Shown piece after piece: positions 8,063-17,455 of a stretch of 64,000 bases of DNA. Position numbers and translations under genes: made by a program. How positions within the stretch are numbered: the first letter of the stretch is position 1; each line of letters begins with the position of its first letter. The notes under the pieces were generated by a model, which was not told the DNA's origin, did not search any database, and worked only from the letters and a program-made list of their open reading frames with translations. The stretch comes from an uncultured Alphaproteobacteria bacterium (lineage in GTDB: Bacteria; Pseudomonadota; Alphaproteobacteria; Bin95), in NCBI GenBank assembly GCA_938083135.1, contig CALLKY010000032.1, positions 1 to 64,000 on the forward strand. The letters run 5' to 3'.

Positions 8063-9625
8063 ATGCTGCATACACCAGAAACATTCGCCATTGGAAAACC
8101 CGTTGTCCGGTCCGCCGGCGGCATTGTCTCCGCTCAGCATTGGGAGGCCGCAGTGGCTGGTGCCGCAGTGCTGCGTGAGGGCGGCAATGCAATTGACGCC
8201 GCCATCGCTACAGCACTCGCGATTGGCGGGGTTGAGCCATGGATGAGCGGCATTGGCGGCGGCGGCTTCATGCTTGTGGGCCTTGCGGCTGAGAAGAAGG
8301 TGTATTGCGTCGATTACGGCATGGTCGCGCCGAAAGCGCTGGATCCTGGCCGCTATGCATTGGCCAATGACGGTGAAGCACCGGAAGATTTCACATTCGT
8401 CTGGCCCCGTGTGGTCGATGATCGTAACATCCTTGGTCCTGAAGCCGTCGGCATGCCGGGCTCTGTCGCTGGGTTCGCGGCAGCGCTTGAACGGTTCGGC
8501 ACGCTAAGCTGGCAAGAGGTCATGCAGCCTGCAATCTCCCTGGCAGACCAAGGCATGCCGACAGACTGGTATCAAACCCTGCAAATCGCCTATGGGGCTG
8601 CAGCCGGGCTTGGCAAATTTGCCGAAAGTGCGAAGACCTATCTTCCTAACGGTGTCCCACCAGTTTCCCTATCCAGCCACGCACCAAAGCGTATCCAGCT
8701 TGGCAATCTCCCGCAGACACTACGCAGGCTTTCAGAGGCTGGACCAGAAGACTTCTACACCGGCCAGCTGGCTGAACGCGTTCTGAAAGACCTTGATGCA
8801 TCGGCATTTACTGCGGAAGACTTTGCGAACTACAAGGCCCAGATCGCGGAAGTGCCGGGCATTCCCTATCGTGGAAAATTAGTGCATCTGGCCCCTGGTT
8901 TGACTGGCGGCCCAACATTCGCGAGAGCGCTCAAGACCATTGAAAAAACGATAGACCCAAGCTTACCTCTTAGCCCCGACACCTATGTCGCCTGGGCCGA
9001 TGCCTTACGCGAATCCTACGCATATCGGTTCGATGTGCTCGGCCATGACGCAAAGGCTGACGAGCTGGCATGCACGACGCATATCACCGTCGTTGATGCC
9101 GCCGGGAACATGGTCGCCCTAACCAATACGCTGCTAGAACGCTTTGGATCCCGCTATATGGGGCCGGAGACTGGCATTCTGTTCAACAATGGCATGATGT
9201 GGTTTGACCCGACCCAAGGCAAACCAAACTCCATCGCCCCCGGTGCCAAACCGCTTTCGAATATGTGTCCGACTGTCGTCACCGACGGCGGCGTGCCTGA
9301 GTTCGCCTGTGGTGCATCTGGCGGGCGGCGGATTGTGCCGGCCTGCTTCCAAATGACATCCATGGCTGTCGATTACGGCATGGACCTTGAAGCGATCTAT
9401 GGAACGCCAAGGATAGACGTCTCTGGCGTAGACAATGTCATCTCTGACGCGCGATTGCCGGAAAGCGTGAATGACGCCCTCAGCGCCAACCATGAGGTTG
9501 TCCGCAGCTTCCAATCAGTCGGCATGCGGCCCTTTGCGAACCCACAAGCTGTCATGCGGCGTAACGGCGAGAATTCAGCAGCTGCAGTGGCTGAAATGGC
9601 GACATCAGCCGCCGTTCCGGCATAA
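8063..9625 (+). CDS. Gamma-glutamyltransferase-family Ntn hydrolase
   Basis: A 520-residue member of the self-cleaving GGT family. The N-terminal GGNAIDAAIATALAIGGVEP (40-59) and GIGGGGFML (63-71) are family signatures. The small-subunit start is at Thr338/Thr339 in the CTTHITVVDAAGN stretch, and GASGGRRI contributes the glycine-rich substrate loop. The ATG at 8063 has GGGAGG about ten bases upstream, whereas an ATG nine codons earlier has no such site. No signal peptide is present, unlike classical periplasmic GGT, so a cytoplasmic amidohydrolase role (compare oxamate amidohydrolase HpxW or acylases) is possible. The lyase gene follows after five bases, so the two are likely one operon. Confidence 0.85.
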   Translation: MLHTPETFAIGKPVVRSAGGIVSAQHWEAAVAGAAVLREGGNAIDAAIATALAIGGVEPWMSGIGGGGFMLVGLAAEKKVYCVDYGMVAPKALDPGRYALANDGEAPEDFTFVWPRVVDDRNILGPEAVGMPGSVAGFAAALERFGTLSWQEVMQPAISLADQGMPTDWYQTLQIAYGAAAGLGKFAESAKTYLPNGVPPVSLSSHAPKRIQLGNLPQTLRRLSEAGPEDFYTGQLAERVLKDLDASAFTAEDFANYKAQIAEVPGIPYRGKLVHLAPGLTGGPTFARALKTIEKTIDPSLPLSPDTYVAWADALRESYAYRFDVLGHDAKADELACTTHITVVDAAGNMVALTNTLLERFGSRYMGPETGILFNNGMMWFDPTQGKPNSIAPGAKPLSNMCPTVVTDGGVPEFACGASGGRRIVPACFQMTSMAVDYGMDLEAIYGTPRIDVSGVDNVISDARLPESVNDALSANHEVVRSFQSVGMRPFANPQAVMRRNGENSAAAVAEMATSAAVPA

Positions 9626-9630
9626 CTTCC

Positions 9631-10995
9631 ATGGCAAAGCTCACAGCCAATCCACAGGACATGCGCGTGCCAGACCCAGGCGTTCGCGCACTATTCGAGA
9701 TTGAGAACCGCTGGCAGGCCTGGATGGACGTTGAAGTCGCCCTTGCCGCAGCCCAAGCCGACATGGGTATCATTCCAGCAGCTGCAGCGAAGGAAATTGC
9801 GGCAAAGGCAGATTTCTCAAAGTTTGATCAAGAGCGGCTGGCAGACGGGTTCCTGACCAGCGGCCATACCCTAACGCCTTTGGTGTGGGAGCTGTCCCGG
9901 CTTTGTGACGGTGATGCGGGCGGCTTTGTCCATTGGGGGGCCACGACACAGAATATTGTGCAGACAGGCGATCTCCTGGTCCTCCGCGCCGTCCATCGCA
10001 TCCTGTTGAATCAGTTGGCAGACAACCTGGAAGCCATGGCATCGCTTGCCGAAACCCATGCCAATAGCGCCATGCCAGGCCGGACCCACGGCCAACATGC
10101 CGTCCCGACGACGTTCGGTGGCAAGGTTGCGGTGTGGTTAGACGAAATCGGGCGCAACGCAGATCGCCTAATCGCCGCCGAGCCCCGTGTTTTCAGGGCC
10201 ATGCTGGGGGGTGCAGCTGGAACAATGGCATCCTTTGCTGAAGACGGGTTTGAGTTACAGGACCGCTTCGCGGCAAAGATGGATATGACTGCCATGGCGG
10301 TGCCGAGCCGGGCTGAAGGCGATCATCTGTCAGAATACGTCCTGCTACTGGCCCTAAACGCCGCAACGACAGCAAAAATCGCACGCGAGATATATACGCT
10401 GCAGAAGCAAGAATTCGGTGAGCTAGAAGAACCAACACCACCTGGCTCAGTCGGCTCCAGTACCATGCCCCAGAAGCGCAATCCGTTCATGGCGCAGGAT
10501 ATCGTCGCCCTCGCCAGTGACGTGCGCATGCAAGCACCCCTGGCCCTGGAAGCGATGCAGACAGAACACGAAGCGGACCGGGCGACCTCTCTCCAAATCC
10601 GTCAGGCGACAGAACGATCCTGCATCGCGACGGGGGATATGCTGGCAAGGCTCAATATTATCTTGCACGGTTTGACCGTTAAGCCTGACCGCATGCGCAA
10701 GAATTTAGACCTCACGGACGGTCTCATCATGGGTGAGCCTGTGATGTTGGCGCTGGGCGCAAAGATTGGCCGGCAGGAAGCCCATGACGTTGTTTATGAC
10801 GCCGCCCAGGCTGCCGCCACCGGGTCTCAATCATTTTTGACGCTCTTGCAGGCGGATGAGCGGGTGTCGAGCAAACTCAACGCTGCGGAGATCACGGCCC
10901 TGCTTGATCCCATGGCGTATGTCGGCCAAGCGCCTGAAATGGCGCGCCGAGCGGCAGCAGCTGGGCGCGCGAAGGCGGCGGTATTACGAAGTTAA
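9631..10995 (+). CDS. Fumarase/aspartase-superfamily lyase (PurB/PcaB-like)
   Basis: A 454-residue protein with the superfamily signature GSSTMPQKRNP at 275-285, HWGATTQN at 101-108 and RTHGQHA at 151-157. Those three regions form the shared active site of adenylosuccinate lyase, argininosuccinate lyase and 3-carboxy-cis,cis-muconate cycloisomerase. The N-terminus (DPGVRALFEIENRWQAWMDVE) and the overall pattern are closest to the carboxymuconate cycloisomerase-like branch rather than housekeeping PurB. No beta-ketoadipate pathway gene is nearby, so the substrate remains open. It begins five bases after the GGT-like gene, and its last 12 bases overlap the convergent cyclase gene. Confidence 0.8.
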   Translation: MAKLTANPQDMRVPDPGVRALFEIENRWQAWMDVEVALAAAQADMGIIPAAAAKEIAAKADFSKFDQERLADGFLTSGHTLTPLVWELSRLCDGDAGGFVHWGATTQNIVQTGDLLVLRAVHRILLNQLADNLEAMASLAETHANSAMPGRTHGQHAVPTTFGGKVAVWLDEIGRNADRLIAAEPRVFRAMLGGAAGTMASFAEDGFELQDRFAAKMDMTAMAVPSRAEGDHLSEYVLLLALNAATTAKIAREIYTLQKQEFGELEEPTPPGSVGSSTMPQKRNPFMAQDIVALASDVRMQAPLALEAMQTEHEADRATSLQIRQATERSCIATGDMLARLNIILHGLTVKPDRMRKNLDLTDGLIMGEPVMLALGAKIGRQEAHDVVYDAAQAAATGSQSFLTLLQADERVSSKLNAAEITALLDPMAYVGQAPEMARRAAAAGRAKAAVLRS

Positions 10996-12276
10996 GGTAT
11001 CCGGATCAAAGCCGAACACATCGATAGGCGCACCAATCCCGCGCATTTTCTGAAAACCAAATCCGATCAACGCAACGGACGGATCAGCGCGCGTAACCGC
11101 TGATTTGAACTCACCTGACATGAGGATTGGTGCATCAAGCGTTTTCGTTAACGCTTCCAAACGCGCAACCTCGTTAACAGCAGCGCCGATCGTGGTAAAC
11201 GCGAGGCGTCCGCCAGACCCTATATTGCCGAACACAACATCGCCGACATGCAGAGCCACGCCGAATTCCAGCGGATCACGCCCCATGAAGCGCAGGTTCT
11301 CGTTCACGTCAAGCAGCCGTCGGCGCGCTTCTTTTGCGGCGCCAATCGCGGCTTTAGCAGCTTCTTCTTCAGACATTTCGCCAATCGGGAAAATCGCAAG
11401 CACGCCGTCGCCGATATAATTCAGAACCTCACCACCAGCATCGAGCACAGCGCCTGCTGCACATTCGAAGTAGCCATTCAGCAAACTGATATAGGCTGAT
11501 GCAGGCAGTCGGTCGGCCAAACCACTGGACCCGCGCAAATCTGAATAGAAGATGACAGCGTGGATTGTCTGGCCGTCGCCGCGCTGGATATTCCCACTCA
11601 ACACCTGTGCGCCGGCTGTTGGACCTAGATAGGTTGAGACGACATTGGTCGCGATCTGGTTCTTGATCGCCATCTTTGCCGCGACACCTAAGCGCTGCTT
11701 TACGCGCAGCAAAGCCGCGATGTCGTCATCGACGAAGCCCTCCGGCCGCCGTGTCGTCCAAGACGTCACGATCCCATTGCCGCGCCCCGAAGAATCGTCT
11801 GGACCATCATCAAACTTGACCATCAAAGCCAGATAATCGGTATAGCCGTCGGCCTGAAGGTCCTCCAGAACGGTGAAATCGATCAGCGCTGCTGGGCCAG
11901 CCAATCGGCGGCGCAGGGCGACAAGATCATTCTGGATCATGAAATAGAACGGGCTTCGTTGCCAAATAGCGGAAGACCCAGCGCCATGCATATGCTCCAT
12001 AGCCCGCACTGGCTCGCCCTTATCCCAGAGAAGCGATACGGACTCGATGGATGGGTGCAGGGTACGATAGCTCATATGCACGCGGGCGATTGGCAACCCG
12101 GCTGCGAGCAAGCGCACGCAGGCCCCTTCAAGAAGTTTGTCCGTTGGTAAATCTGCAATGGCGGAATCCATAACCCAGTCCGCAACGCCGCCCAGCAAGC
12201 CAGACGACAGCTCGATACTGTCGTCGCTCAAAAACACGCCGCTCTCTGCCGTGATTGGACCGCTACCGTCGCTCAT
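10984..12276 (-). CDS. Class III adenylate/guanylate cyclase-domain protein
   Basis: A 430-residue soluble protein. An uncharacterised N-terminal domain (about 30-215) precedes a class III cyclase homology domain (about 235-400). Visible catalytic residues are metal-binding Asp246 (YSDLRGSS) and Asp290 (YIGDGVLAIF), and the transition-state pair Asn368 and Arg372 in VNEVARLEAL. The residue that selects ATP in this family, a lysine four positions before Asp290, is Asn286 here, and the partner position is Thr (FTTIG). Nucleotide specificity is therefore uncertain. It is the last gene of the tetR-MFP-RND operon; its ATG overlaps the RND stop by four bases. Confidence 0.87.
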   Translation of the reverse strand: MSDGSGPITAESGVFLSDDSIELSSGLLGGVADWVMDSAIADLPTDKLLEGACVRLLAAGLPIARVHMSYRTLHPSIESVSLLWDKGEPVRAMEHMHGAGSSAIWQRSPFYFMIQNDLVALRRRLAGPAALIDFTVLEDLQADGYTDYLALMVKFDDGPDDSSGRGNGIVTSWTTRRPEGFVDDDIAALLRVKQRLGVAAKMAIKNQIATNVVSTYLGPTAGAQVLSGNIQRGDGQTIHAVIFYSDLRGSSGLADRLPASAYISLLNGYFECAAGAVLDAGGEVLNYIGDGVLAIFPIGEMSEEEAAKAAIGAAKEARRRLLDVNENLRFMGRDPLEFGVALHVGDVVFGNIGSGGRLAFTTIGAAVNEVARLEALTKTLDAPILMSGEFKSAVTRADPSVALIGFGFQKMRGIGAPIDVFGFDPDTLTS

Positions 12277-15200
12277 GCTTTCGCCTCCGATTGATTGCCC
12301 GAAAATTCGGCGTTCCTGGCTGGGCGGCGAAGGAACAAGCGCCCGATATCATCACCGATCACCACGAGTGCTGGGATCAGGAATAGCACCAGAAACGTCA
12401 CGACGCCTAAGCCGAATACGATCGTCACTGCCATCGGGATCAGGAACCGCGCCTGAAGGCTTGTTTCCGCCATCATCGGTGCCAGGCCACATATCGTCGT
12501 GAGTGAGGTCAATAATACTGCCCGCAACCGGTCTACAGCACCTTCACGGGCAGCGGTGTGAATGTCTTCCCCATTCTTAATCCGACCGTCAATCGTCGTG
12601 ATCAGAACAATCGAATCGTTGACCGCAATGCCGGAGAGGCCAAGCAGCGCAATCATTGACAGGATCGTCAAATCATAACCCATAACGAAATGGCCAATGG
12701 CTGCGCCAATGAACCCAAATGGGATGATCGCCATCACGGCTAAGGGCCGCCCGAAGCTGCCAAACACCCAAGCCAGCACGATAAACATCAGTACCACGCC
12801 GATAATCGCACCGACGCCCATATCCTTGAACGTTTCGGCCTGCTCCTCTGCCTTACCGGCAAAGCGCGCCTTTACGCCTTCTCGCGCAGCGATGGCCTGA
12901 ATGCCGTCTCGCTCCAAATTGGCCAAAACAGCATTGCTGCTTGTGACAGCTTCATCCACTTCAGCAGTAACGGCCACTTGGCGGGAGCCGTCTTCGCGAC
13001 GAATCTGCGCGAAGCCGGTCTTCTCCCGGAATCGAACCACTTCGGCTAACGGCGTTTCGGCACCAGTGGGTGAGCGGAGATATAGATCACCAACCGCCCT
13101 CTCCCGGAGCGCAGTCGCGTCTATCCGAACACGCACCAGCACTTCATCATCGCCGCGCGCAAATCGCTTTGCCACGGCACCCGAATAAGCGTCACGTACT
13201 TGTTGGGCCACAGATTCCGTTGTGAAGCCTAGAGTGCGCCCTTTATCGGTTAGCTCCATGACCAATTCAGGCTTACCGTAAGGCAGGTCATCTTCAACTG
13301 CGCTGACGCCATTGTAACCTGCCAGCAGCGCCCTTACTGACGCCGCTGCCTGCTTCAGTGCGGCTGGCTCACCACCAGAAAGACGCACGTCGATCTCGCG
13401 GCCAGGCGGACCACCCTGGGCCGGGGTTAGCGTCAGCGTCTCAATTCCAGCCACCGAAGGGATCGCTTTCTCCCACGCTGCTAGGAATGCATCAGTGCGA
13501 ACATCGCGATGATCAGCCGGTGCCAACTCTAAGAACACAGAGCCAATCTCATCACCGCTTGTGCCAGTTCCCTGCTGGCGACCTGACGTTGTCCCTACCA
13601 TCGCAAGGGTCTGGACGACCAATTCGCCGCGTTCATAACCGAAGTCCATCTCGGCCTGATAAGCGGCTGCTTCTACAAGCGTGATCGTGTCTTCCGTTGC
13701 AGATCGACCACCGCCTGGCGTTAAACGCATGTTTGCGTACGCAACATCTGGCTCGACCGACGGGAAGAACGTGAACCCAACCCTGTCGAACTTCACCAAC
13801 CCGACAGAAAGTACCAGGGCGGCAATGGCGAGCGTGACGGTCAAATACCGCATGCGGATTGCACCGGCAGCTGCACGGCGGAATGCGCCGTCACGGAACC
13901 CATCAAACCATCGGTTAAATCGTGCACGGAAGCCTGTTGTTTTCGGCGGCGGTGCCGATAATGCGCCCTTCATATGACCGGGCAACGCCAAGAAGCACTC
14001 AAACAAGCTGGCGATGAGTGCTGCGCAAACCGCCATTGGAATAGCGCCAATGATGGCACCGATTATGCCATCAATCACAAACAGCGGCAGGAATGCTGCC
14101 AGCGTTGTCAACGTCGAACTAAACACCGGGGCCGCCATGCGCTTCGCCCCGCGCTCTGCCGATTCCAAGGCCGAGTTGCCTTGCCGCTTCAACGCCTCCG
14201 CATGCTCGCCAACAACAATCGCATCATCGACAACAATGCCGAGCACTAAAATAAGCCCGAACAGGCTGATCATATTGATCGACTGGCCGCTGAGCGCCAT
14301 CACTGCAAGTGCTGCCATCAATGAAGCCGGAATGCCAATCCCAACCCAGAACGCAACGCGCGCATTCAGGAATAGGAACAGGATCAGAATTACCAGAATA
14401 AGGCCACCGATGCCGTTTTTGACCAGCAACCAAATGCGTTCCTCAACAAGCTTGCTCTCTACGCCAAACTTCTCAATGCGAAGGTCAGGCGGCAGTGTCC
14501 CAGCCACGTCAACGAGGTACTTATCCATGATGGCAGCTGTCTTAAGGCTGTCCGCAGTGACCGCGCGCTGCACCGTGAGCAAGACAGCCGGCAGGCCACT
14601 GCGCAGCGCCGTTACCTGTTCTTCATCGAACGTTTCACGGACAATGGCGATATCGGCGACCCGCAGTTTCCCGCCACGGTCATCGCCTTTGATTTCGATG
14701 CGGCCAATATCTTCGGCTGTATCAGCTAGCCCTAAGCTGCGGATTTGCTGTGCACCGCCACCCGCCTCACCCGATGGAGCATCCTGGGACGAGCGACTGA
14801 TTGCGCCTGCGACCTCTGCCAATGTTAAATCTACGGCGCGTAATTTGCCGGGATCAGCAGAGACCCAGATCTCAGGATCGCGCACACCGGACAACGCGAC
14901 GCGGTCAATGCCAGCATCAATCAGCTCATCCCGCATGCGCTTGGCGAATGTGCGTAATGAGGCCTCGGTATAAGGTCCGGAGAGGGCCAATCGCGCAATG
15001 ACATCATAACGCACAACGCGGGAAACGTTGGCCGTCTCGCTATCCTCCGGTAATGTCGTTGCTTGCGCGACCGCAGCTTCCACATTGGAGAGCCCGGCCT
15101 GCATATCCGCACCCTGCTCAAACTCCACAACGATTGATGCAGCCCCTTCACGGGCTGTCGAGCGCACGCGCTTCACTTCATCCAGGAAACGCGTTTCAGC

Positions 15201-15458
15201 TTCAATCGCCTGGACAATCGACAGGTCCACGTCTTCAGCACTGGCGCCGTTCCAGGCAACGCTGACGGTGACGATATCAATCCCAAAATCCGGGAAGAAT
15301 TGCGTGGTCATTTTCCACAGGCCAGCGAGACCTGCGACCAACATGATCGCCATGACCAAATTTGCCGCCGTTGGATGACGCGCGAACCGAGCGATTAGAC
15401 CACGTGCTTCGTTGGCTTCAGCGTAAGCCTGTGACCCTGGGTCGAGCGCGCCGCTCAC
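12273..15458 (-). CDS. RND-family efflux pump, inner-membrane permease
   Basis: A 1061-residue AcrB/MexB-superfamily transporter, the usual length. TM1 lies near 33-50, followed by a large periplasmic loop. TM2-6 begin near 348 (NGIGGLILVILILFLFLNAR). The proton-relay pair Asp411-Asp412 is in GIVVDDAIVVGEHA, and the second half repeats the pattern (TM7 near 543, then the second periplasmic loop and TM8-12). It would form a trimer that captures substrates from the periplasm or outer leaflet and drives export by proton entry. Substrate is not readable. The stop overlaps the cyclase start by ATGA and the start overlaps the adaptor stop by ATGA. No outer-membrane TolC-like gene is adjacent. Confidence 0.94.
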   Translation of the reverse strand: MSGALDPGSQAYAEANEARGLIARFARHPTAANLVMAIMLVAGLAGLWKMTTQFFPDFGIDIVTVSVAWNGASAEDVDLSIVQAIEAETRFLDEVKRVRSTAREGAASIVVEFEQGADMQAGLSNVEAAVAQATTLPEDSETANVSRVVRYDVIARLALSGPYTEASLRTFAKRMRDELIDAGIDRVALSGVRDPEIWVSADPGKLRAVDLTLAEVAGAISRSSQDAPSGEAGGGAQQIRSLGLADTAEDIGRIEIKGDDRGGKLRVADIAIVRETFDEEQVTALRSGLPAVLLTVQRAVTADSLKTAAIMDKYLVDVAGTLPPDLRIEKFGVESKLVEERIWLLVKNGIGGLILVILILFLFLNARVAFWVGIGIPASLMAALAVMALSGQSINMISLFGLILVLGIVVDDAIVVGEHAEALKRQGNSALESAERGAKRMAAPVFSSTLTTLAAFLPLFVIDGIIGAIIGAIPMAVCAALIASLFECFLALPGHMKGALSAPPPKTTGFRARFNRWFDGFRDGAFRRAAAGAIRMRYLTVTLAIAALVLSVGLVKFDRVGFTFFPSVEPDVAYANMRLTPGGGRSATEDTITLVEAAAYQAEMDFGYERGELVVQTLAMVGTTSGRQQGTGTSGDEIGSVFLELAPADHRDVRTDAFLAAWEKAIPSVAGIETLTLTPAQGGPPGREIDVRLSGGEPAALKQAAASVRALLAGYNGVSAVEDDLPYGKPELVMELTDKGRTLGFTTESVAQQVRDAYSGAVAKRFARGDDEVLVRVRIDATALRERAVGDLYLRSPTGAETPLAEVVRFREKTGFAQIRREDGSRQVAVTAEVDEAVTSSNAVLANLERDGIQAIAAREGVKARFAGKAEEQAETFKDMGVGAIIGVVLMFIVLAWVFGSFGRPLAVMAIIPFGFIGAAIGHFVMGYDLTILSMIALLGLSGIAVNDSIVLITTIDGRIKNGEDIHTAAREGAVDRLRAVLLTSLTTICGLAPMMAETSLQARFLIPMAVTIVFGLGVVTFLVLFLIPALVVIGDDIGRLFLRRPARNAEFSGNQSEAKA

Positions 15459-16726
15459 GACGAAGCCGGTGCCTGAATTACGGCAGAATCGCGTGGCCGC
15501 GCTTTCAGGCCTGGAGCGATTTCTGGAATGCGGGTCGTAACCAGTTCATCACCGTTTGAGAGATCGCCGGTGATCACAAGACTTGTTCCGTCTTGCGCCA
15601 GCACCGTGACAGCCCGCTCAGCCAAACGGCCCTCATTCAGAACAAACACACGATTGCCGCCATGGACTGCAGATTCCGGCACCCGCACGACGCCGGAATA
15701 GCGGATATCCGGCGTCTCTGCCTCAACATAAGCCCCTGGACGCAGCCCACGGCCATTCTGGTCCGCAGCTATCGGCGCATAGACCCATACGCCGCCAGAT
15801 GCAGCATCAAACTCGCCCTCAGTGCGGGCCAACGTCGCCTGCATCCGGACGGAACTTTGGCCCGCCCGCCAAACAATCGTCGCCGGGCGGCCTGCGACAC
15901 CGCCGGTCGTCGCCAAGCGGCCATACTGGGCATCGCTCATGTGAAACAGGGCTTCGATGTGCTCGTTATCGATAATCTTCGCAAGTTTGTCATTTGGGCT
16001 CACACGCTTACCAATTCCGCCAGAAATCTCTGTTAGAACCCCATCGAAGGGCGCGGTTAGCTTGGTTTGGCCCAAGCTCCATTTAGCGCGGCTGACACGG
16101 ACTTCCGCACGCGTGACGGAAGCCGCCAAGCGTGCAGCTTGTGCCTGCAATCGGGTAATACCCTGCTCGCGGCTAATGCGGGTCTGGCGGGCGGTCAGGT
16201 AGGCAATGTTGGAATCATCGCTGGCCTTTTGCGATACGACCCCCCTGCCCGTCAGCCGTTTGCGCCGGTCCAAATCCCGCTTGCGCAATTTCTCCTGTTG
16301 CCGGTCCGATCCAATCAACGCCCGGCTAGAGCGGATTTCAGCCAGCGTCTCCGCTCGCGCAGCCTTGGCTTCCGCCACCGCGGCATTCGCATCCGCTAGT
16401 TCGGCTTCATATGAGAACGGATCAATTGCGACCAATAGATCGCCCTTCTTCACCATCCCGCCGGAACGGAAGTTGGGCCCGACACCAATAATCGGACCTT
16501 CAACCAGTGGACGGAGTTCCGCATCGCGCGCCGCTACGATACGGCCAGACAGCCGGAGCATCGGCTGCACGTCGCCCTTCTGCATCGGCAGAACGTCGAC
16601 CACCCATTCGCGCTCCACCACAGGGCGCTGTGCCGCAACGGGTTTGGTTGCGTACAGCATGAAGAAGCCGCCGCCTGCGAGTGCAAGGACAGCGCCGATA
16701 AGGAGTAATTGTTTGGCGCCGCGCAT
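15455..16726 (-). CDS. RND efflux periplasmic adaptor (membrane fusion protein)
   Basis: A 423-residue adaptor. The N-terminal membrane anchor (KQLLLIGAVLALAGGGFFML) is followed by a split lipoyl/beta-barrel architecture. The first lipoyl half is near 65-105 (LVEGPIIGVGPNFRSGGMVK). An alpha-helical hairpin, predicted coiled coil, spans about 112-215, and the second lipoyl half (LTAPFDGVLTEISG) and beta-barrel follow. The C-terminal membrane-proximal domain has YVEAETPDIRYSGVVRVPES. It bridges the RND permease to an outer-membrane channel. Its ATG overlaps the regulator's TAA by one base (TAATG) and its stop overlaps the permease start, so translation of the four genes is probably coupled. Confidence 0.92.
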   Translation of the reverse strand: MRGAKQLLLIGAVLALAGGGFFMLYATKPVAAQRPVVEREWVVDVLPMQKGDVQPMLRLSGRIVAARDAELRPLVEGPIIGVGPNFRSGGMVKKGDLLVAIDPFSYEAELADANAAVAEAKAARAETLAEIRSSRALIGSDRQQEKLRKRDLDRRKRLTGRGVVSQKASDDSNIAYLTARQTRISREQGITRLQAQAARLAASVTRAEVRVSRAKWSLGQTKLTAPFDGVLTEISGGIGKRVSPNDKLAKIIDNEHIEALFHMSDAQYGRLATTGGVAGRPATIVWRAGQSSVRMQATLARTEGEFDAASGGVWVYAPIAADQNGRGLRPGAYVEAETPDIRYSGVVRVPESAVHGGNRVFVLNEGRLAERAVTVLAQDGTSLVITGDLSNGDELVTTRIPEIAPGLKARPRDSAVIQAPASS

Positions 16727-17433
16727 TAGCAGGCCTCCGAATCAGATTTGAGGCCAAGCGCGCCTAATACACCGCGGGTCGCCGCTTCAATGATGGTTTC
16801 CAGCTCGGCGGTCTCAATCTCGCGCCAGCCAAGTTCTTCTTGAACGACCCGGCGCGCAGCTGCGAACACCATGATCTGTCCCATAACGCCGTGCGCCGCC
16901 AGAACCGTCGCTGGCGCATCTAACTTTGTGCCAAGGCTGGCTGCAGTTAGCTTGCCCATGGCTTTGTGCAGCGGCAGTACCCGTTCATCCAACATTGGCC
17001 GATAGTCTGTCGTTGGGTTCTGAAACTCGCGCAGAACGGTTTGTGTGACCCAAGGCTCAAGATCGCCAGACAGCATTTTTGTTAGGATGTGTCGCACTAC
17101 GAAGCAAGCAACGTCCCTCAGGGCTGGCACACTAGGAGCCCCATCCGCCATAGCCGCTTCTATGCGTTCAATGACAGGGCCACCCACAGGCCGCATTTCT
17201 TCCAGCAATTGCTCAAGCGCAGCGATATAAAGCCCGCGCTTGCCACCGAAATGGTAGGACACCGCAGAGACGTTCACATCGGCTGCATTCGCAATTTCCC
17301 TAACACTGACACCATCAAAGCTGCGTTCAGCAAACATGCGCGCTGATGCGGCGATCATGCGCGCACGGCTTTCATCGCCGCCAGGACGGCCCCGGGCAGC
17401 GGTCGATGGTTCTTGGGCGACGACTATATTCAT
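16726..17433 (-). CDS. TetR-family regulator (CerR-like, DUF1956 C-terminal domain)
   Basis: A 235-residue repressor-type protein. The helix-turn-helix is at 43-65 (VSVREIANAADVNVSAVSYH) and the remainder is an all-helical ligand-binding domain. The pattern HILTKMLSGDLEPWVTQTVLREFQNPT is typical of the CerR/DUF1956 branch, many of which govern drug-efflux operons. It is the first gene of the operon it presumably controls, with the adaptor starting on its stop codon. A near-perfect palindrome sits between a candidate -35 and -10 upstream (17456-17486), consistent with autorepression. The inducing ligand is unknown. Confidence 0.92.
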   Translation of the reverse strand: MNIVVAQEPSTAARGRPGGDESRARMIAASARMFAERSFDGVSVREIANAADVNVSAVSYHFGGKRGLYIAALEQLLEEMRPVGGPVIERIEAAMADGAPSVPALRDVACFVVRHILTKMLSGDLEPWVTQTVLREFQNPTTDYRPMLDERVLPLHKAMGKLTAASLGTKLDAPATVLAAHGVMGQIMVFAAARRVVQEELGWREIETAELETIIEAATRGVLGALGLKSDSEAC

Positions 17434-17455
17434 GGGGCTGATATAAGCGCATGGA

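Noticed and set aside
14014-14973. 320-residue open frame opposite the RND permease
   Set aside because: Serine/arginine/alanine-rich antisense shadow of a G+C-rich gene; the permease has strong family marks.
16206-16751. 181-residue open frame opposite the adaptor gene
   Set aside because: Antisense shadow; low-complexity Ser/Arg/Pro composition and no motif.
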